DNA of 64,000 nt. It comes from Cellulomonas gelida (GTDB lineage: Bacteria; Actinomycetota; Actinomycetes; Actinomycetales; Cellulomonadaceae). This document shows, piece by piece, positions 35,815-45,814 of this stretch; the first letter of the stretch is position 1; the number at the start of each line of letters is the position of its first letter. A program made the translations under genes and the position numbers. The DNA lies in assembly GCF_006538725.1 (NCBI RefSeq), contig NZ_BJLQ01000015.1:1-64000 (forward strand), written 5' to 3'. The notes below the pieces were generated by a model, which had not been told where the DNA came from, ran no database searches, and saw nothing but the letters and a program-made list of their open reading frames with translations.

Positions 35815-38800
35815 TCAGCGCTGCGTCGCGGGGCCCAGCAGGCGGGACGCCAGCGCGAGGATCGAGCGGCTGATCTCGGACGCGGGACGCGGCCGCAGCT
35901 CGTCGGCCCGGGCCTGCCCGCGCGTGCCCGCGAGGCTGCTCGCGAGCGACCGGTTCTTGCCCACCTGGAGCGCGATGCTCGAGACGCTCGCCCCCATCCG
36001 GGTGCCGAGCGCCCACAGCTCGACCGCGGTGTCCTCGTCGTCGCCGCGCCACGCGACGAGCTCGGCGCAGCCGAGCGCGAACGCCCCGACGACCGGCATG
36101 TCGCTCAGGCCCCGTGCGTCGGTGATGGCGGCGGTCAGCGCCGCGACGACGTCCGCGTCGACGGCTGCGCGGCGGGCCGGGTCGGTCTCGTCGCGCTCGG
36201 CCTGCAGCAGCAGCACGACCGCCGAGACGCGGAACACGATGCGTGCCTGCGGGACGGACGACTCGTCGTCGGCGACCGTCTGCACGGCGCGCAGCGCATG
36301 CGTCACGGCGCTCGCGTTGTCGCCGTCGGACAGCGCGACCATCGCGAGCCCGAGGAGGGCCTGCGCGCGGTCCATCGCCTCCTCACGCGGGGAGGTGACC
36401 ACGTCGTGCAGCGCGGCTCGACCGTCCTGGTCGCCCTCGACTGCGCGCTGCACGTCGAGCAGCACCCGCAGGCTGCGCGCGTCCTGCACGGCGCCGACGA
36501 GCTCGAGGTGGTGCACGCTGCGCTCGAGCCACTCCACGGCGTCGTCGCCGCCGTGCGCCGCCGACCACTGCGCGACCCCCTGCGCGGCCATGCCCATGCC
36601 CCAGTGGTTGCCGATCCGCTCGAACATCGCGAACGCCGCGCGGGCGTCCTGCGCGGACCCGTCGGTCTCGCCGGCGTTCTCCCGCACCGCGGCGCGCAGG
36701 AACAGGCCGAGCGCCTGGACGTACTCGTCGTCCTGCGCGGTGAGGGACCGCGCAGAGTCCTCGAGCGCCGCCAGGTCGGTCGAGACGAGCGACGGGACTG
36801 CCGCGGCCAGCGCCGCCGAGCCGGGTCGGACCTCGTCGGACTGCTCGCGTGCGAGCCGCCGCAGCACGCGGCCGGCGAGCGCGGTCAGCCGCAGCGTCGT
36901 CGTGATGCCGCCGTTGACCGCCGTCTGGAGCATGACGGTCGTGGTGAGCTCGCCGTGCGGCACGCGCCGCCCCGAGGCCGCGCCGACGAACAGCGCGGAG
37001 CGTCGCCGCGCGGCCGGTTCGCTCACGTGCACGAGCCGCGAGGCCCACGTCACGACCTCCACGTGCATACCGCGCACGGTCCACCACGGGAACAGGGCGG
37101 ACGCGACCTCGACGGCCGCCGCCTCGTCGTGCTCGATCGACCATCGCAGCGCCGCGACCAGCGCCTCCTGCTCGTCGCTGCACCGCGCGAACGCGTCGAG
37201 CTGCCCCTCGCCGGTCATCCGGTCGCTCAGGTCCACGGCTTCGCGCGTGGCCCACGCGACCAGCCCGGCCATCGCGTCGGCGCGCGTGCCCGCGGCGTCG
37301 AGGCGCGCCTCGCCGTACTCGCGGACCGTCTCGAGCATGCGGTAGCGCGCGGGGCCGGGGCCGGCGTCGTCGAGCACCAGCAGGGACTGGTCGACGAGGT
37401 CCGCGAGCCCGCGCCGCGTGTCCGGCACGCCCGCGACGCTCGCGGCCAGCGCCGCGGTGAACGAGCCGGGCACCACGGCGAGCCGGGCGAGCAGCTCGCG
37501 CTCGTCGTCCGGCAGCAGCTCGCGGCTCCAGTCGACGAGCGCCCACAGGCTCGCGTGGCGCTCGGGCAGCCCGCGCAGCGCGTCGTCGAGCAGCGCGAAC
37601 CTGTCGGCGAGGCTGTCGAGCAGGTCCTCGAGCGGCATCGAGCGCAGGCGGGCGGCCGCGAGCTCGAGCGCGAGGGGGAGGCTGTCGAGGCGGTGGCACA
37701 GCTCGAGCGCGCGCGCGTCGTCCCAGACGAGGCCGGGCCGGGCCGATTCGGCGCGGGCGCGCAGCAGCGCGAGGGCGTCGGTGTCGGGCAGGGCGGGCAG
37801 CCGGTGCACGCGCTCGCCGACGAGGCCGAGCGGCGCGCGGGACGTCGCCAGGATCGTGACGTCGGGCGGGACCACGTCGAGCAGGTCCGCGACGAGGTCC
37901 GCGGCCGCGGCGAGCACGTGCTCGCAGTTGTCGAGGACGACGAGCCCTCGCAGCTCCTGCGCGGCGGCGCGCAGCCGTTCGAGCCGGGGCAGCACGCGCC
38001 GCTCGACGCCGACCTCGGGGAGCGCCGGGACCGTCTCGGAGCCGCCGAGCTCGCCGATCACCGCGGGGAGCACGTCGTCGGCGGACCGCAGCCCCGCGAG
38101 CTCGACGACGTGCACCTGCTGCCCGGCCTCGGCGGCGAGCCGCGCGACCTCAGCCGCGAGCCTGGTCTTGCCCGCACCCCCGGTCGCGACGACGGTGACG
38201 ACCGCCGCGTCGCGCAGCGCGGCGGTCACCGCCGCGACGTCCGCCTCGCGACCGACGAGCGGCGTGGGCGGGCGACGCCACGCGGAGGGCAGGTGCGCGG
38301 TCGGTGCCGTCGAGCGCCCGGCGGCGTCGAGCGTGTGCGCGGCGGCGGTCGACGACCCGGCCGGCGGCCCGACGGTGGGCGCGGCGGCGGGGCGCCCACC
38401 GTCGGGCGCGCGCGTCGGGCCGAGCTCGCCGCGCAGCAGCGCGACGTGCGCGTCCGCGACCACGGCCGACGGGTCCGTGCCGTACCGCTCGGCGAGGTCG
38501 CGCCGCAGCGTCTCGACGACCTCGAGCGCCTCGGCGTCGCGGCCCTGCGCGGCCAGGACGCGCACGAGCAGCGCGACGGACGGCTCGTCGGGCGGGGTGC
38601 GCGTCGCGAGCAGCCGCAGGTCGGTCTCGTCGTACGGGCCGTCCGTGCGCAGCGCGACGCGCGCCGTGACGTCGGCGGCCTCGGCGAGCAGGCGGACCGC
38701 GGCGGCGTCGTCGGGCGCCGGCGGCAGGAGCGCGCGGGCCCGCGCGGCGGCGTCGGCGGCGGCCACGAGATCGCCCGCCTCGAGGGCAGCGCGCGCCACG

Positions 38801-39093
38801 CCGACGAGCCCGCGGGCCTCATCGGAGTCGACCGACAGATCGTCGGCGGGCAGCCGGTAGCCACCCGGCACGGACTGCACCGGCAGGCCGAGCCGACGCA
38901 CGCGTGAGACGAGCGCCTGCACGGCGCCCTGCTCGTCGTCGGGCGGCGCACCGTCCCAGACGGCCTCGACGAGCGCGCCGACGGACACCGCACGCCCGCG
39001 CGCCGCGACGAGCTCACGCACCACGGCGGCGAGCCGCTCGCCGCGGACGGGCCGGCCGTCGAGCGCGAGCGGTCCGAGGGTGGTCACGTGCAC
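35815..39093 (-). CDS. SARP/AfsR-like ATPase regulator (BTAD + NB-ARC)
   Basis: This very large regulator of 1,092 residues has an N-terminal winged helix (residues 1-75, RAVSVGALVEAVWDGAPPDD), a BTAD domain (about 85-230), a Pro/Ala-rich linker, and an NB-ARC ATPase with P-loop TGGAGKTRLAAEVARL (near residue 300), Walker B LVVLDNCEHVL and ILATSRAPLG. A C-terminal TPR-like helical region of about 450 residues follows. AfsR/SARP proteins activate secondary-metabolite or stress genes. The likely start is GTG 39093 within a perfect palindrome; GTG 39087 is an alternative. It is divergent from an NmrA-like reductase. Confidence 0.88.
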   Translation of the reverse strand: MHVTTLGPLALDGRPVRGERLAAVVRELVAARGRAVSVGALVEAVWDGAPPDDEQGAVQALVSRVRRLGLPVQSVPGGYRLPADDLSVDSDEARGLVGVARAALEAGDLVAAADAAARARALLPPAPDDAAAVRLLAEAADVTARVALRTDGPYDETDLRLLATRTPPDEPSVALLVRVLAAQGRDAEALEVVETLRRDLAERYGTDPSAVVADAHVALLRGELGPTRAPDGGRPAAAPTVGPPAGSSTAAAHTLDAAGRSTAPTAHLPSAWRRPPTPLVGREADVAAVTAALRDAAVVTVVATGGAGKTRLAAEVARLAAEAGQQVHVVELAGLRSADDVLPAVIGELGGSETVPALPEVGVERRVLPRLERLRAAAQELRGLVVLDNCEHVLAAAADLVADLLDVVPPDVTILATSRAPLGLVGERVHRLPALPDTDALALLRARAESARPGLVWDDARALELCHRLDSLPLALELAAARLRSMPLEDLLDSLADRFALLDDALRGLPERHASLWALVDWSRELLPDDERELLARLAVVPGSFTAALAASVAGVPDTRRGLADLVDQSLLVLDDAGPGPARYRMLETVREYGEARLDAAGTRADAMAGLVAWATREAVDLSDRMTGEGQLDAFARCSDEQEALVAALRWSIEHDEAAAVEVASALFPWWTVRGMHVEVVTWASRLVHVSEPAARRRSALFVGAASGRRVPHGELTTTVMLQTAVNGGITTTLRLTALAGRVLRRLAREQSDEVRPGSAALAAAVPSLVSTDLAALEDSARSLTAQDDEYVQALGLFLRAAVRENAGETDGSAQDARAAFAMFERIGNHWGMGMAAQGVAQWSAAHGGDDAVEWLERSVHHLELVGAVQDARSLRVLLDVQRAVEGDQDGRAALHDVVTSPREEAMDRAQALLGLAMVALSDGDNASAVTHALRAVQTVADDESSVPQARIVFRVSAVVLLLQAERDETDPARRAAVDADVVAALTAAITDARGLSDMPVVGAFALGCAELVAWRGDDEDTAVELWALGTRMGASVSSIALQVGKNRSLASSLAGTRGQARADELRPRPASEISRSILALASRLLGPATQR

Positions 39094-39100
39094 GTGACCA
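39081..39100. promoter_or_regulatory. Perfect 20-bp palindrome over the SARP start codon
   Basis: Bases 39081-39090 (TGGTCACGTG) are the exact reverse complement of 39091-39100. It covers the regulator's GTG start and lies 105 bases before the divergent reductase, with a further CACGTG at 39110-39115. It may be an operator for autoregulation, or a hairpin that hides the start codon. Confidence 0.6.
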
Positions 39101-39204
39101 GCATCCCTCACGTGCCCGTGGGGGCGGGAAAGGTTCTGGCGCGCGGGGTGTTGTGCCGGGGGAGCGACGCGAGACACGGGTCGCCCAGCAACGGGAGGAA
39201 GCAC

Positions 39205-40077
39205 ATGTCTGTCGTCGTCACCGGGGCCAGCGGCCACCTGGGCCGTCTCGTCGTCGAGGGTCTGCTCGAAGCGGGGGTCGCGCCCGGCGAGATCGTCGCG
39301 GGCGGGCGCCGGACCGAGCGCCTCGCGGACCTGGCCGAGCGCGGCGTGCGCGTGGCGGTGGTCGACTACGACCGCCCCGAGACGCTGCCCGAGGCCTTCG
39401 GGGGTGCCGACACGCTCGTGCTCGTCTCCGGCTCCGAGGTCGGCAAGCGCATCCCTCAGCACACCGCGGCGATCGAGGCCGCGCGGGCGGCCGGCGTCCG
39501 CCGCATCGTCTACACGAGCGCGCCGCACGCCGACACCACGACGCTCGTCGTCGCACCCGAGCACAAGGCGACCGAGGAGCTGCTGGCGGCCTCCGGCCTG
39601 GTCGTGACGGTGCTGCGCAACAACTGGTACACCGAGAACTACGTCCCGGCGCTGCAGCAGGCGGCCGCGACGGGCGAGATCGTCTCGTCGACCGGGGACG
39701 GGCGCGTGGCCTCCGCGAGCCGCGCGGACTTCGCCGCGGGCGTGGTGGCGGTCGTCACGGGCGAGGGGCACGACGGGCGGACCTACGAGGTCTCGGGCGA
39801 CTACGCGTGGACGCACGACGAGCTCGCGGCCGCGGCGGCGCAGGTGCTCGGCCGTCCGGTCGTGCACCGGCGGGTGACGCCCGACGAGCAGCGCGCGGGC
39901 CTGCTGGCGGCCGGTCTCGACGAGGGCACCGTCGGGTTCGTCGTGGCGCTCGACCAGGACATCGCCGCGGGTGGCCTCGCGGACGCGACCGACACGCTGC
40001 GCACCCTCATCGGCCGCCCGACGACGCCGCTCCTCGACGGCCTGCGCGCGGCGTGGGCGGACGCCTCCGCGAGCTGA
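39205..40077 (+). CDS. NmrA/QorB-like NAD(P)-binding oxidoreductase
   Basis: The 290-residue protein has an N-terminal Rossmann motif (VVVTGASGHLGRLVVEGLL) and the NmrA/QorB pattern (YTSAPHADTTTLVVAPEHKA, LRNNWYTENYVPAL). It resembles the E. coli quinone reductase QorB (YtfG) in layout and length. It should bind NADPH; quinone reduction or redox sensing are both possible. ATG 39205 has a GGGAGGAA site. It is divergent from the SARP-like regulator and shares its promoter region. Confidence 0.87.
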   Translation: MSVVVTGASGHLGRLVVEGLLEAGVAPGEIVAGGRRTERLADLAERGVRVAVVDYDRPETLPEAFGGADTLVLVSGSEVGKRIPQHTAAIEAARAAGVRRIVYTSAPHADTTTLVVAPEHKATEELLAASGLVVTVLRNNWYTENYVPALQQAAATGEIVSSTGDGRVASASRADFAAGVVAVVTGEGHDGRTYEVSGDYAWTHDELAAAAAQVLGRPVVHRRVTPDEQRAGLLAAGLDEGTVGFVVALDQDIAAGGLADATDTLRTLIGRPTTPLLDGLRAAWADASAS

Positions 40078-40134
40078 GACGCCGCCCGGCGGCCCGCGGA
40101 CCGGACACTTCGGGACTCCATCGGACATATCGCC

Positions 40135-40275
40135 TGTGGACGACTCTGGGGACGAGACGGTCCCCGATGTGGACGACCTGTGGGCCGCCTGTGGGTCGAA
40201 CCACAGCGATGTCGTTACGCCCGCGCAAACCTGCAGGCCAGAGGCTCTGTCAGGGGTCGTCGGTACTGTGGACGA
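40135..40275. promoter_or_regulatory. Three DnaA-box-like sites upstream of nrdHIEF
   Basis: TGTGGACGA occurs at 40135-40143, 40168-40176 and 40267-40275. Its complement TCGTCCACA fits the loose actinobacterial DnaA-box consensus. The spacings are 33 and 99 bases. Weaker TGTGGG copies lie at 40180 and 40190. The rest of 40078-40300 has no gene. Confidence 0.4.
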
Positions 40276-40308
40276 GTCATGCACGGGGTGAAAAACGACA
40301 CGGATGTA

Positions 40309-40324
40309 ACACAACACCTAGTGG
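40309..40324. promoter_or_regulatory. NrdR box 1
   Basis: ACACAA-CACC-TAGTGG matches the arms of the perfect box 2 (ACACTA/TAGTGT) at 10 of 12 positions. Its start is 32 bases, about three helical turns, before box 2. Paired NrdR boxes are the usual arrangement upstream of ribonucleotide reductase operons. Confidence 0.7.
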
Positions 40325-40340
40325 TTGGTTGCGGTGTCAG

Positions 40341-40356
40341 ACACTAGGTGTAGTGT
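40341..40356. promoter_or_regulatory. NrdR box 2 (perfect)
   Basis: ACACTA-GGTG-TAGTGT has perfect 6-base arms and a 4-base spacer, the standard 16-base NrdR site. It lies 154 bases before nrdH and implies repression by NrdR with ATP/dATP. The nrdR gene itself is not in this window. Confidence 0.82.
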
Positions 40357-40371
40357 CTTCTCTACGCGATC

Positions 40372-40429
40372 GACCGAGGCGTCGAGCGGTCGCCGGAGGC
40401 TCCACGAGGGCCTCCGGGAACGCTCGGTC
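40372..40429 (+). promoter_or_regulatory. Structured nrd leader (nested hairpin)
   Basis: In the long space between the NrdR boxes and nrdH, 40393-40400 (CCGGAGGC) pairs perfectly with 40410-40417, and the outer arms 40372-40378 (GACCGAG) pair with 40423-40429. It may be an RNA control element or a mRNA stabiliser. No known riboswitch was recognised. Confidence 0.45.
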
Positions 40430-40510
40430 AGGGCGACCTCCGAGGGTCGGGAAGAGCGCGGACGAGCATCAGAACCACTGAGTTTCTTTGAGTCTCCGGG
40501 GAGAGGCACC

Positions 40511-40768
40511 ATGACGATCACGGTCTACAGCAAGCCGGCCTGCGTGCAGTGCAACGCGACCTACCGTGCTCTCGACAAGCTCGGTGCCGAGTACACGGTC
40601 GTGGACATCAGCGAGGACGCGGACGCCCGCGACTACGTCATGTCGCTCGGCCACCTGCAGGCCCCGGTCGTCATCGTCGACGGGGTCGACGGGGACCACT
40701 GGTCGGGCTACCGCCCGGACCGCATCAAGGCGCTCGAGCAGCGCCTGCAGGCTGTCACCGTCGCCTGA
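40511..40768 (+). CDS. nrdH: Glutaredoxin-like NrdH
   Basis: The 85-residue redoxin has the CVQC active site (residues 11-14 in KPACVQCNATYRALDK) and the NrdH C-terminal block WSGYRPDRIKAL. It donates electrons to the NrdEF ribonucleotide reductase and is reduced by thioredoxin reductase. It heads the operon; ATG 40511 has a GGGGAGAGG site. nrdI begins 78 bases after its stop. Confidence 0.97.
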   Translation: MTITVYSKPACVQCNATYRALDKLGAEYTVVDISEDADARDYVMSLGHLQAPVVIVDGVDGDHWSGYRPDRIKALEQRLQAVTVA

Positions 40769-40846
40769 AGCGCCGCCTTCGACGGCGGTCACACCGGCCC
40801 ACGGAGGCCGGCGGAAGCCAGCGCTCGAATCGCTGAGGAGGCATCG

Positions 40847-41263
40847 ATGAGCTCGCTCGTCTACTTCTCCTCGGCCTCGAACAACACCCACCGCTTCATC
40901 GAGAAGCTGGGCCAGCCGGCCCAGCGGATCCCCCTGCGCCCGACCGAGGCGTTCTTGCACGTCACAGAGCCGTACGTGCTCGTCGTGCCGACGTACGGGG
41001 GCGGGAACGAGGGCGGCGCGGTACCGCGGCAGGTCGTGAAGTTCCTCAACGACACGGCCAACCGCTCACTGCTCCGCGGCGTCATCGCCGCGGGCAACAC
41101 CAACTTCGGCGAGGCGTACTGCATCGCGGGGGAGATCATCGCGGCCAAGTGCCGCGTCCCCTACCTGTACGGCTTCGAGCTCATGGGAACGAACGAGGAC
41201 GTGCAGCGCGTCCGCGACGGATTGGAACGGTTTTGGCAGCGACAGTCACTGATCAGCGCGTAG
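40847..41263 (+). CDS. nrdI: Flavodoxin-like NrdI
   Basis: The 138-residue flavoprotein has the phosphate loop [16 protein letters not shown], the [22 protein letters not shown] block around FMN and the [13 protein letters not shown] signature. NrdI supplies the oxidant that assembles the dimanganese-tyrosyl cofactor of NrdF. ATG 40847 has a GAGGAGG site. Its 3' end overlaps the proposed nrdE start by about 31 bases. Confidence 0.97.
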   Translation: MSSLVYFSSASNNTHRFIEKLGQPAQRIPLRPTEAFLHVTEPYVLVVPTYGGGNEGGAVPRQVVKFLNDTANRSLLRGVIAAGNTNFGEAYCIAGEIIAAKCRVPYLYGFELMGTNEDVQRVRDGLERFWQRQSLISA

Positions 41264-43380
41264 AGGCGTCGGGCCTGGACTACCACGCCCTCAACGCGAT
41301 GCTGAACCTGTACAGCGCGGACGGGAAGATCCAGTTCGACAAGGACCGCGAGGCGGCCCGCGCGTACTTCCTGCAGCACGTGAACCAGAACACGGTGTTC
41401 TTCCACGACCTGGACGAGAAGCTCGACTACCTCGTCGAGAACAAGTACTACGACCCGGCGGTGCTCGCGCAGTACGACCGCGCGTTCATCAAGACGCTGT
41501 TCCAGTACGCGTACTCGAAGAAGTTCCGCTTCCAGACCTTCCTCGGGGCGTTCAAGTACTACACGTCGTACACGCTCAAGACGTTCGACGGGAAGCGCTA
41601 CCTCGAGCGCTTCGAGGACCGCGTGTGCATGGTGGCGCTCTCGCTCGCCGCGGGCGACCAGGACTACGCGATCTCCCTGGTCGACGAGATCGTCTCGGGC
41701 CGGTTCCAGCCGGCGACGCCGACGTTCCTCAACCTCGGCAAGGCGCAGCGCGGCGAGCCCGTCTCCTGCTTCCTGCTGCGCATCGAGGACAACATGGAGT
41801 CCATCGCGCGCGGCATCAACTCCGCGCTGCAGCTCTCCAAGCGCGGCGGCGGCGTGGCCCTGCTGCTCTCGAACGTCCGTGAGCACGGCGCGCCCATCAA
41901 GCACATCGAGAACCAGAGCTCCGGCGTCATCCCCGTGATGAAGCTGCTCGAGGACTCGTTCTCGTACGCGAACCAGCTCGGCGCGCGTCAGGGTGCCGGC
42001 GCGGTGTACCTGCACGCGCACCACCCGGACATCTACCGGTTCCTCGACACCAAGCGCGAGAACGCCGACGAGAAGATCCGCATCAAGACGCTGTCGCTCG
42101 GCGTCGTGATCCCGGACATCACGTTCGACCTCGCGAAGAAGAACGAGCCGATGTACCTGTTCTCGCCGTACGACGTCGAGCGTGTGTACGGCGTGCCGTT
42201 CGCGGACATCAACGTCACCGAGAAGTACTACGAGATGGTCGACGACTCGCGGATCCGCAAGACGAAGATCAGCGCCCGCGAGTTCTTCCAGACGCTCGCC
42301 GAGATCCAGTTCGAGTCCGGCTACCCGTACGTCATGTTCGAGGACACGGTGAACCGGGCCAACCCGATCGACGGCAAGGTCACGCACTCGAACCTCTGCT
42401 CGGAGATCCTGCAGGTCTCGACCCCGTCGACCTACAACGAGGACCTGTCCTACGACCACGTCGGCCGGGACATCTCCTGCAACCTCGGCTCGATGAACAT
42501 CGCGCTGTCGATGGACTCCCCGGACTTCGGCAAGTCCGTCGAGACCGCGATCCGTGCCCTGACGGCCGTCTCCGACCAGACCGACATCGAGTCGGTCCCG
42601 TCGATCAAGCGCGCCAACCGCGGCGGGCACGCGATCGGCCTGGGCCAGATGAACCTGCACGGGTACCTGGCGCGCGAGCGGATCTTCTACGGGTCCGACG
42701 AGGGCCTCGACTTCACGAACATCTACTTCTACACGGTCGCTTACCACGCGATCCGTGCGTCGAACCTGCTCGCGCAGGAGCGCGGCGAGAAGTTCTACGG
42801 CTTCGAGAAGTCGACGTACGCGACCGGCGAGTACTTCGAGAAGTACATCGAGAAGGAGTGGGCGCCGCGCACGGAGCGCGTCCGCGAGCTCTTCGCCGAG
42901 GCGAACATCCACATCCCGACGCAGGACGACTGGCGCACGCTCGCGGCGCTCGTCGCCGAGCACGGCCTGTACAACCAGAACCTGCAGGCGGTCCCGCCGA
43001 CCGGCTCGATCTCGTACATCAACCACTCGACGAGCTCGATCCACCCGATCGCGTCGAAGATCGAGATCCGCAAGGAAGGCAAGATCGGTCGCGTCTACTA
43101 CCCGGCGCCGTTCATGACGAACGACAACCTGGAGTACTACCAGGACGCGTACGAGATCGGCTACGAGAAGATCATCGACACGTACGCCGAGGCCACGCAG
43201 CACGTGGACCAGGGCCTGTCGCTGACGCTCTTCTTCAAGGACACCGCGACCACGCGTGACCTGAACAAGGCGCAGATCTACGCCTGGCGCAAGGGCATCA
43301 AGACGATCTACTACATCCGCCTGCGCCAGCTGGCACTCGAGGGGACTGAGGTGGAGGGTTGCGTCAGCTGCATGCTATGA
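41233..43380 (+). CDS. nrdE: Class Ib ribonucleotide reductase, alpha subunit NrdE
   Basis: The 715-residue catalytic subunit has the characteristic start [20 protein letters not shown], the active-site Cys in [14 protein letters not shown], the radical-site Cys in HSNLCSEIL, and the C-terminal redox pair EGCVSCML. It lacks an N-terminal ATP cone, as expected for NrdE. It reduces ribonucleoside diphosphates using the radical of NrdF. No ATG fits the homologous N-terminus, so TTG 41233, inside nrdI, is proposed; this start is uncertain. Confidence 0.95.
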   Translation: MAATVTDQRVEASGLDYHALNAMLNLYSADGKIQFDKDREAARAYFLQHVNQNTVFFHDLDEKLDYLVENKYYDPAVLAQYDRAFIKTLFQYAYSKKFRFQTFLGAFKYYTSYTLKTFDGKRYLERFEDRVCMVALSLAAGDQDYAISLVDEIVSGRFQPATPTFLNLGKAQRGEPVSCFLLRIEDNMESIARGINSALQLSKRGGGVALLLSNVREHGAPIKHIENQSSGVIPVMKLLEDSFSYANQLGARQGAGAVYLHAHHPDIYRFLDTKRENADEKIRIKTLSLGVVIPDITFDLAKKNEPMYLFSPYDVERVYGVPFADINVTEKYYEMVDDSRIRKTKISAREFFQTLAEIQFESGYPYVMFEDTVNRANPIDGKVTHSNLCSEILQVSTPSTYNEDLSYDHVGRDISCNLGSMNIALSMDSPDFGKSVETAIRALTAVSDQTDIESVPSIKRANRGGHAIGLGQMNLHGYLARERIFYGSDEGLDFTNIYFYTVAYHAIRASNLLAQERGEKFYGFEKSTYATGEYFEKYIEKEWAPRTERVRELFAEANIHIPTQDDWRTLAALVAEHGLYNQNLQAVPPTGSISYINHSTSSIHPIASKIEIRKEGKIGRVYYPAPFMTNDNLEYYQDAYEIGYEKIIDTYAEATQHVDQGLSLTLFFKDTATTRDLNKAQIYAWRKGIKTIYYIRLRQLALEGTEVEGCVSCML

Positions 43381-44409
<1,029 letters not shown>

Positions 44410-44450
44410 GTCTCCTCACGGCGCCGGTTCGGCGCTGCGAGAACTGACAG

Positions 44451-44493
44451 CGACGAGGGGGAGGCGCCAGCACCTGGCGGCTCCCCCTCGTCG
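44451..44493 (+). terminator. nrd operon terminator
   Basis: Bases 44451-44463 pair with 44481-44493 (13 pairs), then after one mismatch 44465-44469 pair with 44475-44479 (five pairs). The hairpin begins 42 bases after the nrdF stop. Confidence 0.85.
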
Positions 44494-44569
44494 TCTCCCT
44501 CGTCGCGCGGGCGGTGCGCGCTGTGGCTACCGTCGGGGTGACGGGGTACCCAGCGAGGGGATCGGGACC

Positions 44570-45760
44570 GTGCGTGCTGTCACTCGGGTAGGTGCCGGCC
44601 TGGTGCTGGCGGTCGGGATCGGGATCGGGTCTCTGGCTGGTGCACCCGCGGTGTGGGCGTCGCCGGTCGTGGACCTCGGGGACGACGACCAGATCGCGCT
44701 GACGCGCGACGGCGAGGAGTACACCGGCGCGCTGACGGTGACGAACCCCGACGACGCGGTGATCGACGTCGACCTCACGGTCACGGGCTGCACCGCCGAC
44801 GCCGACCCGGGCAAGGTCGGTGCGGGTCGGCAGGAGTCGGTCGACCTCACCGTGAGCGGGTGCGAGGTCGGCGCAGTCACGACGGGCACCCTCACCGTCG
44901 GCGACAAGACGATCACGGTCTCGTTCGACGTGACGGAGCCGACGGATCTGTCGGTCAGGGTCGTGGTGTGGCCGTTCGTCGTCGCTGCGGCGCTCGCCGC
45001 TCTCACGCTGCTGGTCGTCGGCGGGCGGTTCGAGGACGCCCACCGGGACGAGGAGAAGCGGCCGACCCTGCGGTCCCCGGTGACGGGGCTCAGCGCGTCG
45101 TGGTCCGCGGACTCCTGGGCGACGAACCTCACCGTCGTCTCCACGGCCGTCGTCGCTCTGTTCGGCGTCGCCGATCCCCTCACCGCGCTACTCGGGAGTG
45201 AGCCTGAGCAAGCGGTCGCGCACGTCCTGGTCGCGGGCCTGGTGGCGTCCCTCCTGGCGTTCGTCTCCGCCGCGGTGATGAAGGCGATCAGCGCCGGCGA
45301 CGACGTGACGGTCGGGGCCGCGATGCTGGGCGGGTGGCTGACGCTGACGGCCGCGGCCGGGCTGCTCGGGAGCGTGACGGTCGCGCTCTGGGGCACCGAC
45401 GAGCTCCGGCTGCCGGTAGCCCTGACGTGCGGTGCCCTCGTGGTCGTCGCGGTCTGGTACGTCATCTCGACGCTCGGTGGCGCGCTCAACACGCTCACGC
45501 CCGAGACCCCTGTCGCTGCGGACGCGACGACGGCCCTCGCCGCCGTGACCGCCGTCCCGCCGAACGGCGACGAGACGGTCTGGGCGCGCAGCGTCGTCAG
45601 GTACGCCGGGGCACTCGCCAAGGAGCTCGCTCAGCCGACGATCGAGCCCGCGCCCCCAGGGACGCGCACGGCGGCACCCCAGACCGACGTCGCCGCGCCC
45701 GTTCCCGCCCGTCCCGTCTTCCGCCCGCGAGGAGTGCAGCGGCGCTCGGCGGTGCTGTAG
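44570..45760 (+). CDS. Multi-pass membrane protein with extracellular Ig-like domain
   Basis: No family was recognised for this 396-residue protein. It has a signal peptide (cleavage near residue 31, VWASPV), a beta-rich extracellular domain (about 32-125) with two cysteines that could form a disulphide, and then about five membrane helices (WPFVVAAALAALTLLVVGG, LVAGLVASLLAFVSAAVM, LTLTAAAGLLGSVTVAL, VALTCGALVVVAVWYV and a weaker one). A cytoplasmic Pro-rich tail ends the protein. GTG 44570 has a GAGGGGAT site. The link to the membrane genes at 47-48.5 kb is only positional. Confidence 0.75.
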   Translation: MRAVTRVGAGLVLAVGIGIGSLAGAPAVWASPVVDLGDDDQIALTRDGEEYTGALTVTNPDDAVIDVDLTVTGCTADADPGKVGAGRQESVDLTVSGCEVGAVTTGTLTVGDKTITVSFDVTEPTDLSVRVVVWPFVVAAALAALTLLVVGGRFEDAHRDEEKRPTLRSPVTGLSASWSADSWATNLTVVSTAVVALFGVADPLTALLGSEPEQAVAHVLVAGLVASLLAFVSAAVMKAISAGDDVTVGAAMLGGWLTLTAAAGLLGSVTVALWGTDELRLPVALTCGALVVVAVWYVISTLGGALNTLTPETPVAADATTALAAVTAVPPNGDETVWARSVVRYAGALAKELAQPTIEPAPPGTRTAAPQTDVAAPVPARPVFRPRGVQRRSAVL

Positions 45761-45814
45761 CCGCTCGCTCCGAGCCGCTGTTCGTCGTCCACGAGGCGCC
45801 GCGCGACGAGCGGG

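Noticed and set aside
36298..38907. Plus-strand open frame of about 869 codons
   Set aside because: It is antisense to the SARP/AfsR-like gene, whose BTAD and NB-ARC motifs are clear on the minus strand.
41161..43203. Minus-strand open frame of about 680 codons
   Set aside because: It is antisense to nrdE, which is unambiguous.
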